A program made the translations under genes and the position numbers. Shown here in pieces: positions 15,324 through 23,957 of a stretch of DNA of 64,000 nt. Positions within the stretch are counted from its first letter, which is position 1. Each line of letters starts with the position of its first letter. This DNA is from Bacteroidales bacterium (GTDB lineage: Bacteria > Bacteroidota > Bacteroidia > Bacteroidales > UBA932). The DNA is taken from the NCBI GenBank assembly GCA_017962375.1, contig JAGCVJ010000009.1, forward strand, positions 87,833-151,832. The letters are read 5' to 3'. Below the pieces are notes generated by a model. That model saw only the letters and a program-made list of their open reading frames with translations. It made no database searches and was not told where the DNA came from.

Positions 15324-15626
15324 TTACCTGATTTCAAACAGGTTGAGGAAGCCGGTCATCATAAACACGGAGCGGATGTCGTCGTTGATGTTCTGGATGA
15401 TGATCTTGCCGCCCTTGTCTTCAGCGGCCTTTCTGAGGGTGAGGAAGATTCTAAGTCCGGAACTGGAGATGTACGTCAAGTCTTTGCAGTCCAGGATGAT
15501 GGTCTTGTCTGCCTCTTCCAGAAGCGGGGTGATGACAGGATTAGCTTCCTGTGCAGCTGGGGTGTCTAACCGGCCAGTGAAAGCAACGGTAATCTGGCCT
15601 TCTTCTTTGGTGACTTTGGTTTTCAT
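15324..15626 (-). CDS. STAS-domain anti-sigma-factor antagonist-like protein
   Basis: A 100-residue single STAS domain: ITVAFTGRLDTPAAQE, then IILDCKDLTYISSSGLRIFL, with the phosphorylatable serine in the S54-S56 run before G57. In partner-switching pathways such proteins are dephosphorylated by a SpoIIE-type phosphatase and bind an anti-sigma kinase. Both activities sit in the adjacent 727-residue protein, 5 bases upstream. No anti-sigma or sigma gene is in the window, so the final target is unknown. Confidence 0.9.
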   Translation of the reverse strand: MKTKVTKEEGQITVAFTGRLDTPAAQEANPVITPLLEEADKTIILDCKDLTYISSSGLRIFLTLRKAAEDKGGKIIIQNINDDIRSVFMMTGFLNLFEIR

Positions 15627-15631
15627 TTCTG

Positions 15632-17815
15632 TTATCGTATTTTCTTTGTTAGCGTTAGTATGTTCTTGTTGTCTTGGCGTTTGTAGGTAACGCCGTCCAT
15701 TATCTTGCGGAAGAGGTGGATGCCCAGGCCTCCTATCTTTCGGTCGCCTACACTCTGGTTTGTGTCCACATCCGGAGCCTGGGTAGGGTCGAACGGCTTG
15801 CCGCTGTCAGTTATGGTAAAGGTAAGTTCATCTTCACTTGACTCCACGTCTATATCTACCGATTTAGCGCCGGAGTACATTATCACGTTGGTCACGGCCT
15901 CTTCCAATGCAAGATTGATGCTAGAAGAGAGGGCGTGAGGCAATTTTTTCTCTTCAGCGATAGATTCCAGGAACTCAGAGAGCTGTGGAATCTGCTTTAC
16001 GTCGCTGTCAAGGTGGATAGTGCGGGATTCTCCCGGACGATTCAGATAATGGAAGAACAGCATCGTAAGGTCGTCGCTCTGGGCAGCGTCCTTGACGAAA
16101 GCCGCCACTGCCTTCTTGACATTTTTCAGGTGTTCCTGGGCCGGTTTCCTGCCGGAAAGGGCGTTTTTCAGCCTCTGGAGCCCGAACAGTTCGTGGTTCT
16201 GGTTTTCAGCCTCGGTGATGCCGTCTGTATAGAGGAACACTGCATCGTCATAGTGGAGATTCACTTCCTGGAGGGTGTAGTTCATTCCGTGCATCACTCC
16301 AAGCGGAAGGTTAGGATCCACAGGCAGTTCGCGCATCTTGTCGGTAAGCAGAAGAGGAGCGTTGTGGCCTGCGTTGCAATACTGCATCTTTCCGTTATTG
16401 AGGTCCAGCACACAGCAGATGAAGGTTACGAACATATTGTTTTCGTTGATGTCTGCCATACTGTTGTTTATGCTGGTAACTATATCCTTCGGGTTGTCCT
16501 GGTGGGCGCAGATGCTGCGGAAAAGGCTTCTTGTAACGGCCATCAGCAATGAGGCGGGAACTCCCTTGCCGGACACGTCGCCGATGCAGAAGAAGAGCTT
16601 TTCGTCGCGGATGAAAAAGTCGTACAGGTCTCCGCTGACTTCCTTTGCCGGAACCAGGGCAGCGGAAAGGTCTATGTCCTTCCTTTCAGGGAATGGCGGG
16701 AATGTCTTAGGAATCATGGACATCTGGATGTCGCTGGCAATCCTCAGCTCGTTCTCCATTATTTCCTTCTTCTCCGATATATATTTGACCTTGAGCTGGT
16801 TCTTGGCTATAGAGCGGAAAATCATTACCAGCAGCAGAAGACCGATAATCTGCAGCATCCTTATAAGATTGTCCAGCTTTTTCAGGCTTGCAAACATCTC
16901 TTTTTCCGGAATGATGATGTTCATGGCCCATCCGGTTTTGTCGATAGGAGAATAGTAAACCTGATTCTTGATGCCGTTGACAGTGACTTGCAGATTGCCG
17001 CTCTCTCTGTTGAGCATAGCCCTGTTAAGGGCGTTAAGGTCTGCCGAGTCTTTTACTGAAGATGCATACTCGTTTATGGTAGTGGTCATTACAAGGGAGG
17101 AATCAGGGGAGACCATAAGTCTTCCCTGGCGGCTTACAACAGTGCTGAAGGCTCCCGGATATATCTTGATGCCATTCACCAGAGCGCTGAGCCACTCAAG
17201 GTCGAGGTCTGCCGTGAGCACGGCTGCTATGCGCCCCTGATTGTCCTTGATAGGGACAGAAAAAGTGGTCATCAGGATTTCTCCTCCGCCTATATCTATG
17301 TAAGGTTCAGACCAGTATTCGCGGTCAAGCTCGATAGGCTTGGTAAACCATTCTTTGGACGGATAGTCATATTCCGGAGTTGCCAGGGACGTTTCTATTA
17401 TTTCTCCGTTTGTTATTGCAGTATACGGCGAATATAGTGGCCGATTCTTGTAATAGTTTGGAACAATGGCAATTGTGGATCCTGCGATAATAGGGTTGTT
17501 GTTCACGATCAGCTTAGGAATGTTGGCCAGGCTGTCCGGAACCTGAAGGCACCATTGCGCGAGCCACACATTGTTTCTGACTGCACTTTCCGCCTGGTTT
17601 ACAACATTCAATATTCCGCTCCTGACAGCATTAAGCTGGCCTTCGGCTTTTGCCTTGGCTTCTTGCCTGATGCCATCCTTCGCGTAGTATGCCTGGACAT
17701 GTGAGATGGCTTCCAGAATCACCAGGGCGATGACGATAAGAAGAAGTCCGGTCCACCTGCTCCTTCTTTTCATGTCCTTTTCTACATGTTTTCTTGCGAA
17801 CTCTGTTATATTCAT
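15632..17815 (-). CDS. Membrane sensor SpoIIE/PP2C phosphatase with C-terminal HATPase domain
   Basis: A 727-residue protein. A TM helix at about 22-42 precedes a periplasmic Cache-type sensor region (about 45-300, with GAFSTVVSRQGRLMVSPDSS and TGWAMNIIIPEKEM), and a second TM follows at about 318-337. Next is a PP2C/SpoIIE phosphatase (DIQMSMIPKTFP, ALVPAKEVSGDLYDFF, FFCIGDVSGKGVPASLLMA, DDAVFLYTDGITEA, SDDLTML) and a C-terminal GHKL ATPase (NLALEEAVTNVIMYS, DSGKPFDP, GGLGIHLFRKIMDGV). It thus unites RsbU-like phosphatase and RsbW-like kinase modules and probably sets the phosphorylation of the adjacent STAS protein in response to an external ligand. Its start overlaps the end of the phosphotransferase gene by 4 bases. 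Confidence 0.92.
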   Translation of the reverse strand: MNITEFARKHVEKDMKRRSRWTGLLLIVIALVILEAISHVQAYYAKDGIRQEAKAKAEGQLNAVRSGILNVVNQAESAVRNNVWLAQWCLQVPDSLANIPKLIVNNNPIIAGSTIAIVPNYYKNRPLYSPYTAITNGEIIETSLATPEYDYPSKEWFTKPIELDREYWSEPYIDIGGGEILMTTFSVPIKDNQGRIAAVLTADLDLEWLSALVNGIKIYPGAFSTVVSRQGRLMVSPDSSLVMTTTINEYASSVKDSADLNALNRAMLNRESGNLQVTVNGIKNQVYYSPIDKTGWAMNIIIPEKEMFASLKKLDNLIRMLQIIGLLLLVMIFRSIAKNQLKVKYISEKKEIMENELRIASDIQMSMIPKTFPPFPERKDIDLSAALVPAKEVSGDLYDFFIRDEKLFFCIGDVSGKGVPASLLMAVTRSLFRSICAHQDNPKDIVTSINNSMADINENNMFVTFICCVLDLNNGKMQYCNAGHNAPLLLTDKMRELPVDPNLPLGVMHGMNYTLQEVNLHYDDAVFLYTDGITEAENQNHELFGLQRLKNALSGRKPAQEHLKNVKKAVAAFVKDAAQSDDLTMLFFHYLNRPGESRTIHLDSDVKQIPQLSEFLESIAEEKKLPHALSSSINLALEEAVTNVIMYSGAKSVDIDVESSEDELTFTITDSGKPFDPTQAPDVDTNQSVGDRKIGGLGIHLFRKIMDGVTYKRQDNKNILTLTKKIR

Positions 17816-18645
17816 AATACTGATTCAAGTGCAGCCCTGAAGCAAGGCATAGGGCAATTGGTGTCTCTTTCTATGATTAGTGTCTTGAGTCCCGCGTACG
17901 GGCGTATCATCTCCTCTGTGTCTTTGAGGCTTATGCCTTCTCCGAAGTACAAAGGGGCGAATGTGTCCCAGCACTTCATGGCCACGGTCTTGGTCATGTG
18001 GTAGGTTTCCTGGATGAATTCAGCGTCGCTAAGATAGCAGCACAGGTAAACCATTCCGATATCAAACAGGCGGTTTCCTCTCCCGAAATCGCCCAGGTCT
18101 ATGAAATATCTCTTGCCCTCAGGGGTGAAGATGGCGTTGCTGAACTGGAGGTCTCCGTGCAAGGCCGTGTTCTCGTCCGGAGTGTCGGCGATGAATTTTC
18201 CCAGCTTGTTTTTCTCTTTAACCGTGAAGAAAGGATTCTCTTCCAAAAGCCTGTAATAGCGGTTCTTCACGTTCTCGAACTCATTCGGGTCCAGCTGGAT
18301 CTTATGGAGTTCCAGGCACATCTGCGCGAACTCGCCAACATACTGGGGAATCTTTTCAGGATTGTCGCCAATTGCTCTTGAATATGAGGTCTTTCCGGGG
18401 ATCCTTTTGAAGCGGATGCCGTAGCGGCCGTCTTCAGTTACTACATAGTCGCCCGGCTCGGGAGAGGGGATGCCCAGGTCATACACCTTGCGGGCCATAA
18501 GCATCTCGTCCAGCGGCTGGGAGATCTTGCCCGGGAAATAAAGCTTGAGCATCACAGAAGGGTCTGTCTTGTGGTTGTAGCTCTCTCCGTTGGCTCCGCC
18601 GCCGGAAAGTACATAATCGCTGAGAGAAATCTTGATTGGCTGCAT
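17812..18645 (-). CDS. APH-like phosphotransferase (TIGR02172-like)
   Basis: A 277-residue kinase-fold protein of the aminoglycoside phosphotransferase/choline kinase type. The glycine-rich start LSGGGANGESYNHK and the ATP lysine in VMLKLYFPGK are followed by the catalytic loop TALHGDLQFSNAIF and the metal-binding FIDLGDFGRGNRLFDIG. Similar proteins form the paralogous family I remember as TIGR02172; the substrate is unknown. It overlaps the phosphatase gene by 4 bases, which suggests that it works with the partner-switch module, perhaps as a protein or small-molecule kinase. Antibiotic resistance is not implied. Confidence 0.8.
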   Translation of the reverse strand: MQPIKISLSDYVLSGGGANGESYNHKTDPSVMLKLYFPGKISQPLDEMLMARKVYDLGIPSPEPGDYVVTEDGRYGIRFKRIPGKTSYSRAIGDNPEKIPQYVGEFAQMCLELHKIQLDPNEFENVKNRYYRLLEENPFFTVKEKNKLGKFIADTPDENTALHGDLQFSNAIFTPEGKRYFIDLGDFGRGNRLFDIGMVYLCCYLSDAEFIQETYHMTKTVAMKCWDTFAPLYFGEGISLKDTEEMIRPYAGLKTLIIERDTNCPMPCFRAALESVL

Positions 18646-18659
18646 ATCTTGCGGTTATA

Positions 18660-19247
18660 TTATTCTTTCTTGTCGCCGAATACCTGGTTTACCAGCATTT
18701 CAAATTCCTTGAAGGCAAACGTGTCTTCCAGTTCCCTGAGAGAATCTGCCAGGCCTCTGTAGTGCCACTCGTGGTCTTTCTTGTCGTGAACGTGGAATAT
18801 CTTCCAGAGCTCGTCTCCCTTCACGGAATAGTCTCTGGCAATGGCTCTCATGTTGGAAAGCTTGTCGCCCAGAGCCACCATTTTTGCATCGCGTGAAACC
18901 TTGGCGAGCCTCTCAATGGCGCCCTTCTTGCGGGTGTGCCAGCTTTCTTTCTCGCTTCTTCCTTCCACAAACTTGTCGCTTTCCGCTTCAACGATGGAGG
19001 CAATCCTGTCTCCGAACTCCTCCCGGATCTGGTCTATGGTAACGTATGTGTCTTCCACTGTGTCATGGAGGGCTGCGGCGGCCAGAAGTTCCTGGTCTGA
19101 TGTCATTGTGGAAACAATCTCAACGGCCTCCATAGGATGCACGATGTACGGGAATCCCTTGCCACGCCTCTCAGTTCCGGAGTGGGCTTTGACGGCGAAT
19201 ATTATCGCTCGGTCAAGAAGCTCTGTATCAATATGTTTGTTTGCCAT
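18660..19247 (-). CDS. HD-domain (p)ppGpp hydrolase-like protein
   Basis: A 195-residue single HD domain of the RelA/SpoT hydrolase (MESH1-like) type. VKAHSGTERRGKGFPYIVHP supplies H22 and H37, AALHDTVEDT the H61-D62 and E65-D66 metal and water-activating residues, and ALGDKLSNMRAIARD the last HD motif. Such small alarmone hydrolases remove the 3'-pyrophosphate of (p)ppGpp. It lies one base from the RelA/SpoT synthetase-domain gene, so synthetase and hydrolase occur as separate adjacent proteins. Confidence 0.85.
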   Translation of the reverse strand: MANKHIDTELLDRAIIFAVKAHSGTERRGKGFPYIVHPMEAVEIVSTMTSDQELLAAAALHDTVEDTYVTIDQIREEFGDRIASIVEAESDKFVEGRSEKESWHTRKKGAIERLAKVSRDAKMVALGDKLSNMRAIARDYSVKGDELWKIFHVHDKKDHEWHYRGLADSLRELEDTFAFKEFEMLVNQVFGDKKE

Positions 19248-19248
19248 T

Positions 19249-20313
19249 CTACTGATTCATAAAAGGCAGCTCCTTTGCCTGTTCTACAATCATTTCAGCA
19301 ACAATCTCGTTGCTCTTTTCCTTGCCGTTGAGAAGGTCGAAGAAGTAGCGTACTCCGCCCTTTCCCCAGCCTTTCTTCAAAATGTATGCTATACACAGGT
19401 TCTGCGGCCCAATTGAAGAGGATATGATGTCCAGGTCTGTCAGGCCCATCTGGTAGCAGGCAATCTGGTATGCGCCGTCAAAATTGTTGTTTATAATGTT
19501 GTGGATGTCACCAAGAGTATTGCAGCCGATGCCCTTGAAAACAGCCAGGTACGGCAGAAGCGAAACTTCCTGTATCTCGGCTTGGTTTACTGCGGCTATC
19601 TTCCTGTTTATCTGGCGGAAAGGATCCAAGTCCAGAAAGCTGCGGAATGAATCCAGGTCCAGAGGCACCTCGTCCAGGTTGCCTGAAGCCACAAGCTTCT
19701 GCACTTTGCGGCGGTAGTCTGTAAGCTCGGTGCGGATTCTGCTGAACTCCTCGTCTATCAGTTCCAGCATTCCCGCCAGGCGGCTCATAGACCTGAGGTA
19801 CCTTTTCGGAATCTCCACCCCTGACTTGTAGCCAGTATCGTGGTCCAGGTTGGCCCAGGCATGCTGGAGCACCGTACGCATCTGGATCTCAAACCTGTAC
19901 GGAAATCCTTCCATAGAGCAGACATAGTGCAGCGAAAGGTAGCCGAAACTGTCTATGTCGTGGAGCTTGCGCTTGTCTATCGAATTTTCCCAGTCCACGT
20001 CAAACAGTCTTTCAATGGCTGTGGCAACCTTGTCCACGTCGTCTATGTAGTAGGTTATCAGCCTCACTCCCAGGATGTCTGTAATGTCGGAAAGGCCCTT
20101 GTACTTGGAGCCTTTCCTTTCCAGCTTGCCGGCGAGGGAGTCCTCTTTCTTGATTCTGGACTCGATGCTTGCTAGATGGATGCCCGCCTCCTCAAGAGCC
20201 TGTTTAAGAAGAGCCACTATCTTGGCTTCGGCTTCCTCGAAAACTGGATGCTTGTCTTTATATTCCTGCAGGATGGCCTGGCAATGGTCATCCAAATGAA
20301 TGATATGGGCCAT
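19249..20313 (-). CDS. RelA/SpoT-domain (p)ppGpp synthetase-like protein
   Basis: A 354-residue protein with a RelA/SpoT nucleotidyltransferase domain in residues of about 50-190: DITDILGVRLITYYIDDVDK, FGYLSLHYVCSMEG and EIQMRTVLQHAWANLDHDTGYK. It has no HD hydrolase domain and no TGS/ACT regulatory domains. The C-terminal 150 residues are helical and unrecognised. It probably makes (p)ppGpp or a related alarmone, balanced by the adjacent hydrolase. The gene is 2 bases from its neighbours on both sides. Confidence 0.85.
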   Translation of the reverse strand: MAHIIHLDDHCQAILQEYKDKHPVFEEAEAKIVALLKQALEEAGIHLASIESRIKKEDSLAGKLERKGSKYKGLSDITDILGVRLITYYIDDVDKVATAIERLFDVDWENSIDKRKLHDIDSFGYLSLHYVCSMEGFPYRFEIQMRTVLQHAWANLDHDTGYKSGVEIPKRYLRSMSRLAGMLELIDEEFSRIRTELTDYRRKVQKLVASGNLDEVPLDLDSFRSFLDLDPFRQINRKIAAVNQAEIQEVSLLPYLAVFKGIGCNTLGDIHNIINNNFDGAYQIACYQMGLTDLDIISSSIGPQNLCIAYILKKGWGKGGVRYFFDLLNGKEKSNEIVAEMIVEQAKELPFMNQ

Positions 20314-20315
20314 TG

Positions 20316-20960
20316 CTATTTGATATAAGACAATATGATGTCTACTATTTCATCTTCAGTGTGGTTGTCGGCATTTATAACCAGATCGTAGTTGCGGGCG
20401 TCGTAGCGGCTATTTCCAGTGTAGCGCTTCACGTAGTTCTCTCTGGACTCGTCTATGGAATCCATAATGGTTTCAGCCTCTGTTTCAGTAAGATGCTGCT
20501 TTTTCACGATTCTCTGGATGCGATTTTCGCGAGATGCCGTAATGAACACGTCCACCTTGTTAGGATGATCTCTGAGTACAAAGAATCCGCTTCTTCCGGC
20601 TATAACGCATGAACCTTCATCGGCGATGGCGTTAAGGATCTCAGATTCAGCTTTGTAGATGTCATTTGTAGTGACATCTGAGCGAAGATTCTGCATAAAC
20701 TTACTGTCCGTGTCCATAATCATTCCGACCTTAGGCACAGGAGCAACCATCTGGATAAACTCTGCAAACCAGCTTTTCTTTTCTCCTTTGAGTTTTTCGA
20801 TTGCATAGGTTGTCAGGTTGAATTTTTCCCTCAGGTTACGGATGAGCTCCTTGTCTGAATAGCGTACGCCAAGCTTGGCGGCTAGTTTGCGTCCGATAGT
20901 TCTTCCGCCAGAACCGATTTCACGGGCAACGGTGATGACGAATTTTTCGTTGGTATTCAT
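20316..20960 (-). CDS. Cytidylate kinase-like protein
   Basis: A 214-residue P-loop protein of the cytidylate-kinase-like family: ITVAREIGSGGRTIGRKLA (P-loop variant), YSDKELIRNL, GSCVIAGRSGFFVLRDH and VFITASRENRIQRIV. It is common in Bacteroidota and Firmicutes and distinct from housekeeping Cmk; the substrate is unproven. It is the first gene of the signalling operon, downstream of a -7-like TAAATTTG (20992-20999), and has a GGAG-type ribosome binding site. Its association with alarmone genes suggests a nucleotide-metabolic link, which is inference. Confidence 0.85.
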   Translation of the reverse strand: MNTNEKFVITVAREIGSGGRTIGRKLAAKLGVRYSDKELIRNLREKFNLTTYAIEKLKGEKKSWFAEFIQMVAPVPKVGMIMDTDSKFMQNLRSDVTTNDIYKAESEILNAIADEGSCVIAGRSGFFVLRDHPNKVDVFITASRENRIQRIVKKQHLTETEAETIMDSIDESRENYVKRYTGNSRYDARNYDLVINADNHTEDEIVDIILSYIK

Positions 20961-20991
20961 ATATCTGATGTGTTTTGTTTCTCCTAACCTA

Positions 20992-20999
20992 CAAATTTA
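20992..20999 (-). promoter_or_regulatory. -7 element of the signalling operon promoter
   Basis: TAAATTTG on the minus strand, about 31 bases before the cytidylate-kinase-like start. The -33 region is weak (TTTT about 20 bp further upstream). It would drive the operon 20960 down to at least 15324. Confidence 0.5.
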
Positions 21000-21115
21000 A
21001 TAAGAATCTTGATTGAAAAGCAGGCTGAAGGTGTTTTTTGCCTTTTTGTCACTCAAGATGGACATTTATTCCTCTTTTAGCGACAATATTTCCTCTTTGG
21101 AAGGGGAATTTCGCC

Positions 21116-21130
21116 TGGCACCTGATTTGC
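21116..21130 (+). promoter_or_regulatory. Sigma-54-type -24/-12 promoter of hsp20
   Basis: TGGCAC-CTGAT-TTGC matches the sigma-54 consensus: GG and GC are separated by exactly 10 bases. The gene starts at 21216, giving a leader of about 75 bases that contains hairpins CTTCAG-TTA-CTGAAG (21149-21163 region) and GGCCC-TTGC-GGGCC. Upstream, TGTCA and TGGACA boxes (about 21047-21064) could be activator sites. Confidence 0.55.
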
Positions 21131-21215
21131 CGTTGATGGAAGTGTCTTCAGTTACTGAAGATCAGCGAACAAGGCCCTTGCGGGCCAGAAGGCTGAACAT
21201 TAAGAATTTTACGTT

Positions 21216-21647
21216 ATGCTACCTGTAAGAAGAACTTCAAATAGCTGGCTGCCGGAAATTTTTAATGATTTCTTCGACAACGGCTGGATGGAAAGGACCA
21301 GTTATACAGCCCCGGCCATCAATGTAATCGAGAACGAAAAAGAATATGAGCTTGAACTGGCCGCTCCTGGCCTGAGTAAGGAAGACTTCAAGATCCAGCT
21401 CGACGGCGAGGGCAACCTCGTGATCAACATGGAGAAGAGGACCGAGAACAAGGAAGAGAAGAAGAAAGGCCGCTTCCTCAGGCGCGAGTTCTCATACGAG
21501 AAATTCCACCAGAGGCTGATGCTTCCGGACGATGTTGACATCGAGAAGATAGACGCCAAGATGGAGAACGGTGTCCTGAATGTTCATCTTCCAAAGATCG
21601 TGAAGGCTTTGCCAGCCGCAGAGCACCGTACAATAGACATCAAGTAA
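21216..21647 (+). CDS. Small heat shock protein, Hsp20 family
   Basis: A 143-residue ATP-independent chaperone that holds unfolding proteins. The alpha-crystallin domain spans about residues 30-130: PAINVIENEKEYELELAAPG, FKIQLDGEGNLVI, RREFSYEKFHQRLMLPDDVD and the GVLNVHLPK signature. The C-terminus carries IVKALP rather than a textbook I-x-I/V motif. It has its own promoter (a sigma-54-like site) and a strong terminator, hence a monocistronic stress gene. Confidence 0.95.
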   Translation: MLPVRRTSNSWLPEIFNDFFDNGWMERTSYTAPAINVIENEKEYELELAAPGLSKEDFKIQLDGEGNLVINMEKRTENKEEKKKGRFLRREFSYEKFHQRLMLPDDVDIEKIDAKMENGVLNVHLPKIVKALPAAEHRTIDIK

Positions 21648-21684
21648 TTGCCTGTCATTTAGTTGGCTACAGCTAATTGTGCAA

Positions 21685-21720
21685 CAAGCCTGCCGGGTAA
21701 CTGGCGGGCTTGCTTTTTTT
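21685..21720 (+). terminator. Rho-independent terminator of hsp20
   Basis: Stem CAAGCCTGCC / GGCGGGCTTG (one wobble) with an 8-base loop, followed by CTTTTTTT. It lies between hsp20 and the convergent recG stop at 21719. Confidence 0.9.
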
Positions 21721-23899
21721 AGCTGATCGCTGAGTAGTCTTTGATGTCTTTCCCGGATTTGCGGAGCGCTTTAAGCTCTTCTGTGAGAAATTTGTTTTCC
21801 GGTTTCTGGAGCAGCGGATCGTTTTCAAGAATCTGAAGGGCAGTCTGCCGGGCTTCTTCCAGATATCTTCCGTCGCGATAAAGGGAGGCGATGTGAAGGT
21901 CTATGGCAAGGCCGCTCTGCGATGTGCCTTCCAGATCTCCGGGGCCTCTCATCTTCATGTCTTCCTCCGCCAGGACAAATCCGTCTGTGGTCTTGCACAT
22001 AAGTTCAAGCCTTTTGCGGCTTTCCTTGCTGAGCTTGTAGCCGCTCATAAGTATGCAGTAGCTCTTTGCGGCTCCTCTTCCCACTCTTCCGCGGAGCTGG
22101 TGAAGCTGGCTGAGGCCGAACCTCTCTGCGCTCTCGATTACCATAACCGAGGCGTTTGGCACATCTACGCCCACTTCTATTACGCTGGTAGCCACAAGTA
22201 TATGGGCTTTCCCGGAAGCGAAAAGGTTCATGTCAATTGCCTTGTCTTCAGGCTTCATCTTGCCGTGGACAACGGCGGTTATGTACTCCGGAGTCTTGAA
22301 CTCTTCTATGATTCTCATATAGCCGGCCTCCAGGTTTTCGTAGTCCATCTTCTCGCTTTCCTTTATGAGAGGGTACACCACAAACACCTGCCTTCCCTGG
22401 TTTATCTGGCTGCGCATGAAGTCGAACACCTGATGCCTCTGGTTTTCCCATGCATGGGTTGTAACTACAGGAGTCCTTCCTGGCGGCATTTCGTCTATGA
22501 CGCTCACGTCCAGGTCTCCGTAAAGAGTCATTGCCAGGGTTCTCGGGATAGGGGTGGCGGTCATCACCATCACGTGAGGAGAGAGACTCTCTGCCCGTGC
22601 TTCATCGTTCTTGTTCCACAGGCGGCTTCTCTGGTCCACGCCGAAGCGGTGCTGCTCGTCTATGATGGCCAGCCCCAGAGCATGGAACTTCACCCTGTCC
22701 TCGATCAGAGCGTGAGTGCCCACGATTATGTTCAGGTTTCCGTCTTCCAGGTCTTTCAGTATCTGCTTTCTTTCCTTGGCCTTGGTGCTTCCTGTCAGCA
22801 GGGCCACTTTGGCATCCGTGGCCTTGAGGAACTTTGATATGCTTGCAAGGTGCTGCTGGGCAAGTACTTCTGTAGGAGCCATTATGCAGGCCTGGTAGCC
22901 GTTGTCTATCGCGATCAGGCTCAAAAGAACCGCTACTAGAGTCTTCCCGCTTCCCACGTCTCCCTGAAGAAGGCGGTTCATCTGCTTTCCGCTGCGCATA
23001 TCTTCCCGCATTTCCTTGATTACCCTCTTCTGCGCTCCGGTCAGCGGATAAGGGAGGGAAGCGTAGCACTTGTTGAAATTGTCGCCGACCTTGGACATCA
23101 TTATTCCGCCGCTTTTCGAAAGGCGGATGTTCCTTTGCTTGAGTAGACTGAGCTGGAGGTAGAAAAGCTCCTCGAACTTGAGCCTTTTCTGGGCTGCTTC
23201 CAGTTCTCTCACTCCTGCGGGGAAGTGTATGTTTCTCAGAGCCTCTTCCAGAGGGCAAAGGCCTTTGGAACGGATCAGATCCTGTGGCAAGGTTTCTTCT
23301 ATGTGGCCTTTGACTTTTTCCAGAAGAACGCTCTCGATCTTGGTTATGGCCTTGATTCCCAGCCCGGAGTTTTTCATCTTCTCGGTAATGGAGTAGATGC
23401 CTGCCATTGAGCCGGTTCCGTATACAACCGCTTCAGATGGCTTGTATACCTCAGGATGGACGAGGTTCACGTGGCCGTTAAAGACGGAAGGCTTTCCGAA
23501 GGCTATGAACTCCTCTCCCTGAACCAGCTTTTCCGTTATCCATTTCAGTCCGCTGAAAAACACCAGTTCCATCTTCCCCGTGGCGTCCTGCATCGTGGCC
23601 ACCAGGCGGGATTTCCCCTTGACGGGCCGGTTTCCCGAAAACCCCACAAGTTCCTTCTTGACAATCACGCCTCTGATCTGGATGTATGAGTAAGACGTAG
23701 TGTCTTCCCCCTCCAGCAGAGAGTCGCTGAGGATGGAGCTTATCGGATACACTTTGCTCTTGTCTATCCACCGGAATGGGAAATAGTAGAGCATATCCCT
23801 GAACGTGTGCACTCCAATCTCGTTTGAGAGCAGCTGCGCACGCTTGGGCCCTATCCCCGGAAGATACTTGATATCCGTGTCCAAAACACTGATTTTCAT
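21719..23899 (-). CDS. recG: ATP-dependent DNA helicase RecG
   Basis: RecG remodels stalled forks and Holliday junctions. The protein (726 residues from ATG 23899) has the N-terminal wedge with HhH-like KYLPGIGPKRAQLL and an OB-fold region. Helicase motifs are LLQGDVGSGKTLVA (I), MAPTEVLAQQH (Ia), IIDEQHRFGVDQR (II, DEQH box), MVMTATPIPRTLA (III) and QLHQLRGRVGRGAAKSYC (VI). ATG 23899 is preferred over an upstream TTG (23908), because a -7 box TAAATTTG ends 6 bases before it. Length is normal for the family. Confidence 0.96.
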   Translation of the reverse strand: MKISVLDTDIKYLPGIGPKRAQLLSNEIGVHTFRDMLYYFPFRWIDKSKVYPISSILSDSLLEGEDTTSYSYIQIRGVIVKKELVGFSGNRPVKGKSRLVATMQDATGKMELVFFSGLKWITEKLVQGEEFIAFGKPSVFNGHVNLVHPEVYKPSEAVVYGTGSMAGIYSITEKMKNSGLGIKAITKIESVLLEKVKGHIEETLPQDLIRSKGLCPLEEALRNIHFPAGVRELEAAQKRLKFEELFYLQLSLLKQRNIRLSKSGGIMMSKVGDNFNKCYASLPYPLTGAQKRVIKEMREDMRSGKQMNRLLQGDVGSGKTLVAVLLSLIAIDNGYQACIMAPTEVLAQQHLASISKFLKATDAKVALLTGSTKAKERKQILKDLEDGNLNIIVGTHALIEDRVKFHALGLAIIDEQHRFGVDQRSRLWNKNDEARAESLSPHVMVMTATPIPRTLAMTLYGDLDVSVIDEMPPGRTPVVTTHAWENQRHQVFDFMRSQINQGRQVFVVYPLIKESEKMDYENLEAGYMRIIEEFKTPEYITAVVHGKMKPEDKAIDMNLFASGKAHILVATSVIEVGVDVPNASVMVIESAERFGLSQLHQLRGRVGRGAAKSYCILMSGYKLSKESRKRLELMCKTTDGFVLAEEDMKMRGPGDLEGTSQSGLAIDLHIASLYRDGRYLEEARQTALQILENDPLLQKPENKFLTEELKALRKSGKDIKDYSAIS

Positions 23900-23905
23900 C
23901 TTGTG

Positions 23906-23913
23906 CAAATTTA
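23906..23913 (-). promoter_or_regulatory. recG -7 element, near-leaderless
   Basis: TAAATTTG on the minus strand with only 6 bases to the recG ATG. The -33 is not strong. Transcription would start at or next to the start codon. Confidence 0.5.
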
Positions 23914-23957
23914 TGATTATTTTTTCGTAAATTGCACCGATTAGGGTACCATTAATT

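Noticed and set aside
17812-18645. Aminoglycoside resistance gene
   Set aside because: The fold signature is general to small-molecule kinases; the operon context points to signalling.
20961-21215. Small RNA gene between the kinase-like gene and hsp20
   Set aside because: The hairpins are short and are better explained as the hsp20 leader.
21013-21228. 71-codon frame upstream of hsp20
   Set aside because: It spans the promoter and leader region and overlaps the hsp20 start; no recognisable protein.
22602-23258. Long antisense frames inside recG and other core genes
   Set aside because: They are shadows created by GC-rich codon structure of the real genes.
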